Made by a program: the position numbers and the translations under genes. Below the pieces are notes generated by a model. The model searched no databases. It saw only the letters and a program-made list of their open reading frames with translations, and was not told the origin of the DNA. A DNA stretch of 34,961 bases. It comes from SHZI01 sp964407855 (GTDB lineage Bacteria; Pseudomonadota; Gammaproteobacteria; Steroidobacterales; GCA-2729495). Where the stretch lies: the NCBI GenBank assembly GCA_964407855.1, contig CAYOXI010000023.1, positions 1 through 34,961 of the forward strand, written 5' to 3'. This document shows, one piece after another, positions 7,604 through 15,527 of the stretch (positions are counted from its first letter, which is position 1; the number at the start of each line of letters is the position of its first letter).

Positions 7604-7605
7604 GG

Positions 7606-8289
7606 CTATTGAACGCTTCCCAGTATCAGGGTGCTGAGTTCCGCGGGTGTTGCAACAACGTAGTCGGCGCCCCAGGCGGCCGGGTCCTGGCCAGGCTCCA
7701 CGTATCCATAGCGAACTGCGACCGTCTGCGTCCCCGCCGCCCGGCCGGACTCGATGTCCCGGCGCGCATCCCCGACGTAGACCGCCAGCCGCGGGTCAAC
7801 CGCGATCTGCTCCAGTGCATGCAGGATGGGGCGCGGATGGGGCTTGCGCTCGGGCAGCGAATCACCGCTGACCGTGCACGCGGAGCGTTCCAGCAGCTCC
7901 AGGGCGGCCAGCAGCGGTTCGGTGAGATGCCGGGGCTTGTTGGTGACAATTCCCCAAGGCACGCCGGCGGCTTCGAGGTCCCGCAGCAGCTCCTCCATCG
8001 CCGGAAAGAGGCGGGTATCGTCTGCCAGACGCTCCGCATAGCGCGCGAGGTAGCGCCGATGCAGGTCCGGATGGCTCTGCGGCGCGAAATCGGGAACCCG
8101 TAGCCGCAGGAGTCCAGCGGCGCCGTTGGAGACCTGGGGCCTGCCGGCGTTGTAGGTGACTGATGGCAGTCCCTCTTCGGCGCAGATCACATTCAGCGCC
8201 GCAATCATGTCCGGGGCCGTATCCACCAGTGTGCCATCGAGGTCGAACAACACGGCGCCCGGCGGGCCGGCCACGGGCCACCGGCTCAC
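7606..8289 (-). CDS. mupP: HAD phosphatase, probable N-acetylmuramic acid 6-phosphate phosphatase MupP
   Basis: A 227-residue HAD-superfamily phosphatase. Motif I is FDLDGTLVDTAPD (Asp16 nucleophile, Asp18 general acid), motif II lies in IVTNKP, motif III Lys is in ERKPHP, and motif IV is YVGDARRD. The sequence alone would also fit phosphoglycolate phosphatase (Gph). MupP is preferred because it sits exactly between ubiG and a yciK-type SDR, as in Pseudomonas, where this protein dephosphorylates MurNAc-6-phosphate in the cell-wall recycling bypass. The recycling partners (amgK, murU) are not in the window, so the call rests on synteny. It overlaps the end of ubiG by 4 nt. Confidence 0.75.
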   Translation of the reverse strand: MSRWPVAGPPGAVLFDLDGTLVDTAPDMIAALNVICAEEGLPSVTYNAGRPQVSNGAAGLLRLRVPDFAPQSHPDLHRRYLARYAERLADDTRLFPAMEELLRDLEAAGVPWGIVTNKPRHLTEPLLAALELLERSACTVSGDSLPERKPHPRPILHALEQIAVDPRLAVYVGDARRDIESGRAAGTQTVAVRYGYVEPGQDPAAWGADYVVATPAELSTLILGSVQ

Positions 8290-9017
8290 GTCGCCGTTTC
8301 CAGCGGGGTGGCATCGGCCCGGAAGTGAGCAAAGTAGTTGACGCTCAGATCATCACCCAGCTGGAACTGCCTGTTGAGCGGATTGTAGTGCCCGCCCCGC
8401 AGCGTCGTCAGACGCAGTCCCGCAGCTCGTGCCCAGGCATCCAGTTCTGACGGCCTGATCAGCTGGTCGTAGCGATGGGTGCCACGGGGGACCAGTCCCG
8501 TGAGGTACTCGGCACCAACGATCGCAAGCGCAAAGGCCCGGGGTGTGCGGTTCAGGGTTGAGAAGATCACGTGTCCACCCGGCGTTGCCAGCCTGGCACA
8601 CGACCCGACCAGCCGGGCCGGGTCGGGCACATGCTCGAGAAGCTCCATGCAGGTGACCACATCGAATGCGCCAGGCAACACGGCTGCCAGGTCTTCGGCG
8701 GTCGTCTGCCGGTAGTCGATCTCGAGCGGGCCCGCATCCAGCAGGTGCAGTCTAGCGATGGCCAGTGACTCAGCGGACATATCCACGGCTGTCACGCGGG
8801 CACCCCGCCGGGCGAGCGCCTCGGCGAGCAGCCCGCCGCCACAACCCACATCGGCAACCCGCTTCCCTGCCAGGCCGGTCAGGTCATCGACCAGCTGGGC
8901 CCGGACCGGATTGAGGTCGTGCAGTGTCCGGAATTGGCCGTCCGGGTCCCACCAGTGGCTGGCCAGGTCATCGAAGTGGGCGACCTCTGCTTCACTGCTA
9001 TTGATTACTTCAGGCAT
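8286..9017 (-). CDS. ubiG: Ubiquinone biosynthesis O-methyltransferase
   Basis: A 243-residue class I SAM-dependent methyltransferase that carries out both O-methylations of ubiquinone synthesis. The N-terminus HFDDLASHWWDPDGQFRTLHDLNPVR is diagnostic for UbiG, SAM motif I is VADVGCGGGL (residues 54-63), and the C-terminal half has LEHVPDP and TLNRTPRAF. The start is set by a strong GGAGG 5 nt before ATG 9017 (bases 9018-9030); the in-frame ATG at 9059 lacks one. The start lies inside the last 8 nt of mtaD, implying translational coupling. Confidence 0.96.
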   Translation of the reverse strand: MPEVINSSEAEVAHFDDLASHWWDPDGQFRTLHDLNPVRAQLVDDLTGLAGKRVADVGCGGGLLAEALARRGARVTAVDMSAESLAIARLHLLDAGPLEIDYRQTTAEDLAAVLPGAFDVVTCMELLEHVPDPARLVGSCARLATPGGHVIFSTLNRTPRAFALAIVGAEYLTGLVPRGTHRYDQLIRPSELDAWARAAGLRLTTLRGGHYNPLNRQFQLGDDLSVNYFAHFRADATPLETAT

Positions 9018-10332
9018 TCTGGCCTCCAATCCGCTGGCCCCAGTGGCGGGCCCGGTCAAGGATACCGGCCCGGTCGGCCTGCAGGGGCGCGCGGTTTCGC
9101 AGCAACTGCCGGCCCGCCACCCAGACGTCTGTCACCTGGTCCCGCCCGGCCGAATAAACCAGCTGGGAGATCGGGTCGTAGACGGGCTGGCAGTGGGGTG
9201 CGGAGAGATCAGCGCAGATCAGGTCGGCCGATTTGCCCGGCTCGAGGGAGCCGATCCGGTCGCCGAGTCCGAGGGCCATGGCACCATTCAGGGTTGCCAT
9301 GCGCAGTGCCCGGGCTGCCGGCAACGCGTCGGCCTGTTGCGCTACGCCCGTGGCCAGCAGGGCGGCCGTGCGCATCTCACCCCACATATCAAGGTCGTTA
9401 TTGCTGGCCGCGCCATCCGTTCCGAGGGCGACGTTGACACCGGCGTCGAGGAGGCGGGTGACCGGGCAGAAGCCACTGGCGAGCTTCAGGTTGGACTCGG
9501 CGCAGTGCACGACGCTGGCTCCCCGCCTGGCCAGCTGACCGATCTCCGTCGGGGTCAGGTCCGTCATGTGCACGGCCATGAACTGGGGGGTGAGCAGGCC
9601 GAGCGCGTCCAGCCGGCTGAGTGGCCGGCGTCCATCCTGATGGCAGGCGTCCGCAACTGCCTGCGCCGTCTCGTGGACGTGCATGCTGATCTGGGTCTCC
9701 AGTTCATCGGCGAGCACACGGACCTGGGCCAGCGTCCCGTCGCTCACCGTGCAGGGCGCATGCGGCGCAAAGCCGAGCGTGATGCGCGGATGGCCCCGAA
9801 ACTGATCCCGCACCGCGAGGCCCTTCCGGAGGTATTCGTCCGGCGTGTTCGCCCAGATGGTTGGCTGGTCCAGTACGACCATCCCGACCCAGGCCCGGAG
9901 CCCGCTCTCCGCCACCACCCGCGCCGTCGCATCCGGAAAAAAGTACCTGTCCGCAAAGCAGGTTGTCCCCCCGCTCAACATCTCGAGCACGGCCAGTTCG
10001 ACCCCATCCCGGACAAACTCCCCGCTGACCCAGCGGGCCTCGGCCGGCCACATAGGCCGTCGCAGCCAGTCATCATGCGGCAGGGTGTCCGCGAGGCCCC
10101 GGAACAGGGTCCTGGCAGCATGGGTATGCGCGTTGACAAGCCCCGGCAGCAGTGCGTGCTCCGGACGATCGACAACCGTCGGGGCGGAGAAGACCTGCAG
10201 GGCATTCGCCGTCGGCAGGATCGCGACGATGACCTCATCCCGGACCACGAGGGAGTGGTGCTGAAGCACCAGGCCCTCGGGTTCCACCGGGATGATCCAG
10301 CGGGCATTGATAATGAGATCGGCGCTCTGCAT
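9010..10332 (-). CDS. mtaD: 5-methylthioadenosine / S-adenosylhomocysteine-type deaminase
   Basis: A 440-residue amidohydrolase of the TrzA/SsnA/MtaD group. The metal motif NAHTHAA (His69, His71) follows ALLPGLV, later ligands are in FAPHAPC and MHVHET, and the catalytic Asp is in LGTDGAASNNDLDM. In P. aeruginosa the gene upstream of ubiG (MtaD) deaminates methylthioadenosine to methylthioinosine; position and length match here. The ATG at 10332 is chosen because AGGA lies 5 nt upstream and the family N-terminus (ADLIINARWIIPVEP) begins there. Frames from further-upstream ATGs add unrelated sequence. In Pseudomonas I recall an mtnA gene between mtaD and gyrA; it is absent here. Confidence 0.9.
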   Translation of the reverse strand: MQSADLIINARWIIPVEPEGLVLQHHSLVVRDEVIVAILPTANALQVFSAPTVVDRPEHALLPGLVNAHTHAARTLFRGLADTLPHDDWLRRPMWPAEARWVSGEFVRDGVELAVLEMLSGGTTCFADRYFFPDATARVVAESGLRAWVGMVVLDQPTIWANTPDEYLRKGLAVRDQFRGHPRITLGFAPHAPCTVSDGTLAQVRVLADELETQISMHVHETAQAVADACHQDGRRPLSRLDALGLLTPQFMAVHMTDLTPTEIGQLARRGASVVHCAESNLKLASGFCPVTRLLDAGVNVALGTDGAASNNDLDMWGEMRTAALLATGVAQQADALPAARALRMATLNGAMALGLGDRIGSLEPGKSADLICADLSAPHCQPVYDPISQLVYSAGRDQVTDVWVAGRQLLRNRAPLQADRAGILDRARHWGQRIGGQNA

Positions 10333-10447
10333 CGGGGTCCTGTCCGGGGGCTGGATCATGCCTGATCGCCCCGCAGGGGTCGAACCGCAGAACCAGGCGG
10401 GGACGCGATCGGGACCCGGCCCGGGCATCCGGAAAAGGCGCGATTCG

Positions 10448-10456
10448 TGCTACGCT
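10448..10456 (+). promoter_or_regulatory. Candidate extended -10 promoter for gyrA
   Basis: TGC-TACGCT has the TGn extension and the TA...T frame of a -10 element. No recognisable -35 hexamer lies 16-18 nt upstream. If used, it gives a gyrA leader of about 140 nt. Supercoiling-sensitive control is known for gyrA in other bacteria, but nothing here demonstrates it. Confidence 0.3.
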
Positions 10457-10482
10457 TTCACATTGTCCCGGCGCCCATTTCT

Positions 10483-10510
10483 GGTTTGGCTTTGGTTTGG
10501 CGCCGCGCCA
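10483..10510 (+). repeat. Phased GGTTTGGC direct repeat plus inverted repeat in the gyrA leader
   Basis: GGTTTGGC occurs at 10483-10490 and 10494-10501 with an 11-bp period, close to one helical turn. The second copy runs into the inverted repeat TGGCGC (10498-10503) and GCGCCA (10505-10510). Confidence 0.75.
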
Positions 10511-10604
10511 GCACCGCAGCGATCCTCCAGACGCTGGCGGCGACGCGAAAATGCGCCGCCCCCGCTGGCTTGTGGATTTCTGCCCAGCGGGATCAGCGAA
10601 ATAG

Positions 10605-13154
10605 ATGGCTGAAGTAGCCAAGGAAATTCTCCCGGTAAATCTCGAAGACGAGATGCGTCAGTCCTATCTGGACTACGCCATGAGCGTCATCGTTGGCCGG
10701 GCTCTTCCGGATGTCCGCGACGGACTCAAGCCGGTGCACCGCCGCGTCCTCCACGCGATGCGGGAGCTGGGCAATGACCACACCAAGACCTACAAGAAGT
10801 CGGCTCGTGTGGTCGGTGACGTGATCGGCAAGTACCACCCGCACGGGGACACGGCGGTCTATGACGCCATCGTGCGGATGGCCCAGCCCTTCTCAATGCG
10901 TTACCTGCTGGTAGACGGGCAGGGCAACTTCGGCTCGGTGGATGGCGATGCGCCCGCGGCGATGCGCTACACCGAAGTGCGGATGACCCGCATTGCCGGC
11001 GAACTGCTGGCCGATATCGACAAAGACACGGTTGATTTCGTGCCCAACTACGATGGCTCCGAGACGGAGCCTTCTGTCATGCCGGCGCGGATCCCGAACC
11101 TGCTGGTCAATGGCTCATCTGGCATTGCAGTTGGCATGGCCACCAACATCCCGCCCCACAACCTGGGCGAGGTGATTACCGCCACGCTGGCCCTGATTGA
11201 GGATCCGTCGATCAGCATTGCCGAGCTGATCGCCATCATGCCGGGCCCCGACTTCCCGACCGCCGGCATCATCAACGGATCCCAGGGAATCTACTCCGCG
11301 TATACCACTGGCCGCGGGCGCGTTTATGTCCGGGCACGCCTGCACGTGGAGGAGATTGACAGTCGCGGCCGGGAGGCGCTGGTCGTTACCGAGCTTCCCT
11401 ACCAGGTGAACAAGGCCCGGTTGATTGAAAAAATCGCCGAGCTGGTGCGCGACAAGAAGCTCGAAGGCATCAGCGAGCTGCGCGACGAGTCCGACAAGGA
11501 TGGGATGCGCGTGGTCATTGAACTGCGACGCGGCGAGTCCTCCGAAGTCGTCATCAACAATCTGTACAAGCAGACACCCCTCGAGTCCGTCTTCGGCATC
11601 AACATGGTGGCGTTGCGGGACGGCCAGCCGAAAGTCTTCGACCTCAAGGGCCTGCTGGAGTGCTTCGTCCGGCATCGACGTGAAGTCGTCACGCGGCGCA
11701 CCCTGTTCGACCTGCGCAAGACCCGCGACCGTGCTCATGTCCTTGAAGGCCAGACTGTGGCGCTGGCGAACATCGATGAGGTGATTGCGGTCATCAAGGC
11801 GTCGCCCACGCCCCCGGAAGCGCGCGAAGCACTGACAGGCCGCTACTGGTCGCCCGGGGCGGTGATGGAGATGCTGGCCCGTGCCGGCAATGTCTCCACC
11901 CGGCCTGAAGGAGCGGATGCAGACTTCGGTCCGGGTGAGCGGGGCTACCGGCTTTCGACGATTCAGGCCCAGGCGATACTTGATCTCCGCCTGCAGCGCC
12001 TCACGGGCCTGGAGCAGGCCAAGATCATCACCGAGTACGAAGAGCTGCTTGTCAGGATTCGTGAGTTCACGGAGATCCTCGCCGACCCGGAGAAACTCAT
12101 TGCGGTGATCCGGGCTGAACTGGCGGAGATCCGCGACAACTACGCCGACAAGCGGCGGACGGAGATCGTCCAGGTGCATTCCAGCCTGGAAACCGAAGAC
12201 CTTATCCCCGAGGAAGACGTGGTCGTGACGCTGTCTCACCAGGGATATGCGAAGGCCCAGAGCGTTCGGGACTATCAGGTCCAGAAGCGTGGTGGCCGGG
12301 GGCGGGCGGCGACCCGGGTCAAGGAGGACGATTTTGTCGACAAGCTGTTCGTGGCCAACACCCACGACACGCTGCTGTGCTTCACCAGTACGGGCAAGGT
12401 CTACTGGCTGAAGGTCTACCAGGTTCCCCGTGCCGGCCATGGAGCCCGCGGGAGGCCCATGGTCAATCTGCTGCCGCTGGAGCCTGATGAGCGCATCAAC
12501 GCGGTGTTGCCGGTCCGCCAGTTTACTGATCACAACTTCATCTTCATGGCCACCAGCGACGGTACGGTCAAGAAGACGACCCTGGATGCGTTTTCCCGGC
12601 CGCGGGCTGCCGGTATCCGTGCCATCGAACTTCACGAGGGTGACCGCCTGGTTGACGTGACCATCACCGATGGCGAGTGCGACCTGATGTTATGTGCGAG
12701 TTCCGGCAAGGCCATCCGCTTCCATGAATCGGACGTGCGGCCGATGGGGCGCACGGCTTCCGGTGTGCGGGGTATCCGTCTCGCCGATGGTCATGAGGTA
12801 ATCGCACTGTTGATCATGGGGCAGGGTGAGGTGCTGACAGCCACCGAGAACGGCTTTGGCAAGCGGACGGATCCTGGCGAGTTCCCGGTCCAGGGCCGGG
12901 GTGGTCAGGGCGTCATTGCCATCCAGACCTCAGACCGGAATGGGCGGATGGTTGGTGCCATCCAGGTGGCTGATGAGGACGAGATTGTGCTCATCAGCTC
13001 GGGAGGAACACTGGTCCGGACACCAGTTGCCGACGTGTCCCGGCAGGGGCGCAATACCCAGGGCGTACGCCTGATCCGCATAGACGGGGACGATCGACTG
13101 GTCGGCCTGGACCGGATCGTGCCTGGCGAAGACGACGAGGCGGCCGAATCCTGA
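10605..13154 (+). CDS. gyrA: DNA gyrase subunit A
   Basis: An 849-residue type IIA topoisomerase subunit that cuts and rejoins DNA in the A2B2 gyrase. The catalytic Tyr122 is in MRYTEVRMTRI. The quinolone-binding region reads GDVIGKYHPHGDTAVYDAIV, giving Thr83 and Asp87 in E. coli numbering; Thr83 is also the wild-type residue in Pseudomonas. The GyrA-box QKRGGRG, at the start of the C-terminal beta-pinwheel, distinguishes it from ParC. The protein ends in an acidic tail (GEDDEAAES). Length is near E. coli GyrA (875). The ATG start keeps the full family N-terminus (EILPVNLEDEMRQSYLDYAM), although the Shine-Dalgarno sequence is poor. serC follows after 49 nt, as in Pseudomonas. Confidence 0.98.
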   Translation: MAEVAKEILPVNLEDEMRQSYLDYAMSVIVGRALPDVRDGLKPVHRRVLHAMRELGNDHTKTYKKSARVVGDVIGKYHPHGDTAVYDAIVRMAQPFSMRYLLVDGQGNFGSVDGDAPAAMRYTEVRMTRIAGELLADIDKDTVDFVPNYDGSETEPSVMPARIPNLLVNGSSGIAVGMATNIPPHNLGEVITATLALIEDPSISIAELIAIMPGPDFPTAGIINGSQGIYSAYTTGRGRVYVRARLHVEEIDSRGREALVVTELPYQVNKARLIEKIAELVRDKKLEGISELRDESDKDGMRVVIELRRGESSEVVINNLYKQTPLESVFGINMVALRDGQPKVFDLKGLLECFVRHRREVVTRRTLFDLRKTRDRAHVLEGQTVALANIDEVIAVIKASPTPPEAREALTGRYWSPGAVMEMLARAGNVSTRPEGADADFGPGERGYRLSTIQAQAILDLRLQRLTGLEQAKIITEYEELLVRIREFTEILADPEKLIAVIRAELAEIRDNYADKRRTEIVQVHSSLETEDLIPEEDVVVTLSHQGYAKAQSVRDYQVQKRGGRGRAATRVKEDDFVDKLFVANTHDTLLCFTSTGKVYWLKVYQVPRAGHGARGRPMVNLLPLEPDERINAVLPVRQFTDHNFIFMATSDGTVKKTTLDAFSRPRAAGIRAIELHEGDRLVDVTITDGECDLMLCASSGKAIRFHESDVRPMGRTASGVRGIRLADGHEVIALLIMGQGEVLTATENGFGKRTDPGEFPVQGRGGQGVIAIQTSDRNGRMVGAIQVADEDEIVLISSGGTLVRTPVADVSRQGRNTQGVRLIRIDGDDRLVGLDRIVPGEDDEAAES

Positions 13155-13203
13155 CGCCCCTGGACGGCCTTTCCCGGTAGTTTCAGTTTCAAGAGAGAGT
13201 TTC

Positions 13204-14286
13204 ATGACGAGGGTTATCAATTTCAGTGCGGGTCCCGCCGTGCTGCCGCTGGAAGTACTGCAGCAGGCTCAGGCGGAGCTTACCGACTGGCAGGGATCCG
13301 GCATGTCGGTGATGGAGATCAGTCACCGGAGCAAGGCATTCATCCGCGTGGCTGAACAGGCCGAAGCGGACCTCCGGCAGCTGTTGAAGATCTCCGATGA
13401 CTACTCGGTACTGTTCCTGCAGGGCGGCGCAACGACGCACTTCGCCCTGATCCCGATGAACCTGTCGGCCCCGGACCAGACGCTGGATTACCTGGTCACC
13501 GGCAGCTGGTCGAAGAAGGCCAGCAAGGAAGCCGCTGCCGTGCGCAAGGTTTCTGTGGTCGCCGATGGCGTGGCAGCCAACTATATGGACGTACCCGCGC
13601 GCGGCGGGTGGAAGCTCGATTCGGAGGCGGCGTACTTCCACTACTGCGCCAATGAGACCATCAGTGGTCTGGAGTTCCATGAACCCCCGGCCGTCGGCAC
13701 GGTCCCGCTCGTCGCGGACATGTCCTCGACGATCCTTTCCCGCCCGGTTGACGTTGACCAGTTCGGCCTGATTTACGCCGGTGCCCAGAAGAACATCGGA
13801 CCATCGGGCATCGTCATCCTGATCGTGCGCAAGGACCTGCTCGAGCGCGCGCCGGCGGGACTGCCGGGAATCCTGAAATACTCGGCGCATGCTGCCGAGG
13901 GATCCATGCTCAACACGCCACCGACCTTTGCCTGGTACGTTGCGGGCCTGGTGTTCTCCTGGCTCCTGCGGCAGGGTGGCCTTGAAAAGGTGGGCGCGCT
14001 GAATCAGCGCAAGGCCGGGCGGCTGTACCAGGCCATCGACGAGTCGTCCTTCTACAGCAACCCCGTTGCAAAGCCCTACCGGTCGTGGATGAACGTGCCC
14101 TTCACCCTGGCCAGGCCTGAGCTGGATGGTGAATTCCTGAAGCAGGCTGAGAAGGCCGGACTGACAAACCTGAAGGGCCACCGGTCAGTGGGTGGCATGC
14201 GGGCCAGCATTTACAACGCGATGACCGAACAAGGCGTCATCGCGCTGGTGGATTTCATGGCCGAATTCGAGAGGCGGCAGGCTTGA
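13204..14286 (+). CDS. serC: Phosphoserine aminotransferase
   Basis: A 360-residue PLP enzyme (class V fold) that converts 3-phosphohydroxypyruvate and glutamate to phosphoserine; it can also serve pyridoxal phosphate synthesis. The start INFSAGPAVLP, SHRSKAF, the GGATTHFA phosphate-binding stretch, the PLP lysine Lys196 in YAGAQKNIGPSG and the C-terminal SVGGMRASIYNA are all canonical. An AGAGAG stretch lies shortly before ATG 13204. It opens the amino-acid and nucleotide run reaching rpsA, with a dehydrogenase of the preceding serine step 27 nt downstream. Confidence 0.97.
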   Translation: MTRVINFSAGPAVLPLEVLQQAQAELTDWQGSGMSVMEISHRSKAFIRVAEQAEADLRQLLKISDDYSVLFLQGGATTHFALIPMNLSAPDQTLDYLVTGSWSKKASKEAAAVRKVSVVADGVAANYMDVPARGGWKLDSEAAYFHYCANETISGLEFHEPPAVGTVPLVADMSSTILSRPVDVDQFGLIYAGAQKNIGPSGIVILIVRKDLLERAPAGLPGILKYSAHAAEGSMLNTPPTFAWYVAGLVFSWLLRQGGLEKVGALNQRKAGRLYQAIDESSFYSNPVAKPYRSWMNVPFTLARPELDGEFLKQAEKAGLTNLKGHRSVGGMRASIYNAMTEQGVIALVDFMAEFERRQA

Positions 14287-14313
14287 TCGCCTGCCAGCAC
14301 AGAGGTTAAGCGC

Positions 14314-15516
14314 GTGACACTAAAGTCGACATACAAGATCCTGACCCTGAACAGCATTTCCATCGAGGGACTGCAGAGACTGCCGCGGGACCGGTACGAG
14401 GTCGCCTCCGATATCGGGCATCCCGACGCGATCCTGGTGCGCTCGGCCAAGATGCACGACATGCCACTCCCCGATTCGGTACTGGCGGTTGCGCGGGCCG
14501 GGGCCGGTGTCAACAACGTGCCGGTTGCGGCCTTGTCCAGGCGGGGAATCCCCGTTTTCAACGCCCCGGGCGCCAATGCCAACGCCGTCAAGGAGCTGGT
14601 TATTGCCGGCATGCTGCTGGCAGCCCGCAACCTCTGCCCTGCCTGGCAGTTCGTGCAGAACCTGCAGGAGGAAGGCGCGGCGCTGGACAAGGCCGTCGAG
14701 GCCGGCAAGAAAGAGTATGTCGGCTTTGAACTTCCCGGCCGCACACTCGGCGTAATTGGCCTCGGTGCCATTGGCGTCCAGGTGGCGAATGCAGCTCTGG
14801 CACTTGGCATGCGGGTGGTCGGTTTTGACCCCCAGATCACCGTCGAGCGCGCCTGGCAGCTGTCGTCGGCAGTGGAACAGGCGCGCAGCATTGACGAACT
14901 TTTCAGCCGCGCCGACTTCGTCACGCTGCATGTGCCACTGCTCGATGCTACCCGCGGCCTGGTCAACGCCGAGCGTATCCGCCTGCTGCCTGACAAGGCG
15001 GTGGTGCTGAACTTCGCGCGCGGTGAAATAGTGGACGAACCGGCTGTGGCGGCTGCCCTGGCGTCCGGCAAGCTCACCGCCTATATCTGTGATTTTCCCA
15101 GTCGTGCGCTGATCGGCAACCCCCGGGTCGTCGCGCTGCCGCATCTGGGCGCCTCCACGCAGGAGGCCGAATCCAATTGTGCGGTGATGGTGGCAGACAA
15201 CCTTCGCGCCTTCCTGGAGGATGGCATCATCCGCTATTCGGTCAACTTCCCGGAGGCTGATGTGCCACGGAACAGCGCCCACCGGATCACCATTGCCAAC
15301 GCCAATGTGCCGAGCATGGTCGGCCAGATCTCCACGTGTCTCGGCAGTGCGGGCCTCAACATTGCGGACCTGCTGAATAAATCCCGGGGTGATATCGCCT
15401 ATACCATCGTCGACCTGGATGGGCCGGTTTCTGAGTCGCTGCTCGGGCAGTTACGGGCAATTCCAGGTGTGCTCAACGTACGTGATCTCGGCGCGCCACA
15501 CGGCGCTAAAGCCTGA
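14314..15516 (+). CDS. serA: D-3-phosphoglycerate dehydrogenase-like protein with ACT domain
   Basis: A 400-residue D-isomer-specific 2-hydroxyacid dehydrogenase. The NAD motif GLGAIG is at residues 149-154, the catalytic Arg in NFARGEIVD (Arg236), the catalytic His in LPHLGAST (His277), and a C-terminal ACT domain begins at about 322. This is the short SerA type without an intervening domain. The region that usually reads DVFxxEP, and supplies the catalytic Glu, is DFPSRALIGNP here. Position directly after serC supports the first step of serine synthesis. A role like PdxB (erythronate-4-phosphate) is less likely because of the ACT domain. The start is GTG 14314 with AGAGG 8-9 nt upstream. 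Confidence 0.85.
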   Translation: MTLKSTYKILTLNSISIEGLQRLPRDRYEVASDIGHPDAILVRSAKMHDMPLPDSVLAVARAGAGVNNVPVAALSRRGIPVFNAPGANANAVKELVIAGMLLAARNLCPAWQFVQNLQEEGAALDKAVEAGKKEYVGFELPGRTLGVIGLGAIGVQVANAALALGMRVVGFDPQITVERAWQLSSAVEQARSIDELFSRADFVTLHVPLLDATRGLVNAERIRLLPDKAVVLNFARGEIVDEPAVAAALASGKLTAYICDFPSRALIGNPRVVALPHLGASTQEAESNCAVMVADNLRAFLEDGIIRYSVNFPEADVPRNSAHRITIANANVPSMVGQISTCLGSAGLNIADLLNKSRGDIAYTIVDLDGPVSESLLGQLRAIPGVLNVRDLGAPHGAKA

Positions 15517-15527
15517 AGCCAGGTGGC

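Larger units (their letters stand above)
10333..10604. other. Divergent mtaD/gyrA intergenic region
   Basis: This 272-bp gap must carry promoters for both directions. It contains an extended -10-like TGCTACGCT at 10448-10456, a phased direct repeat at 10483-10501, and a perfect TGGCGC-C-GCGCCA inverted repeat at 10498-10510. No convincing ORF is present. Confidence 0.6.

Noticed and set aside
8758..10365. Long plus-strand open frame of about 535 codons
   Set aside because: It lies antisense to ubiG and mtaD, both strongly recognisable. Its composition (Arg/Pro/Gly-rich) is typical of antisense frames in G+C-rich DNA.
11115..12635. Minus-strand open frame of about 506 codons
   Set aside because: It is antisense to gyrA; no domain is recognisable.
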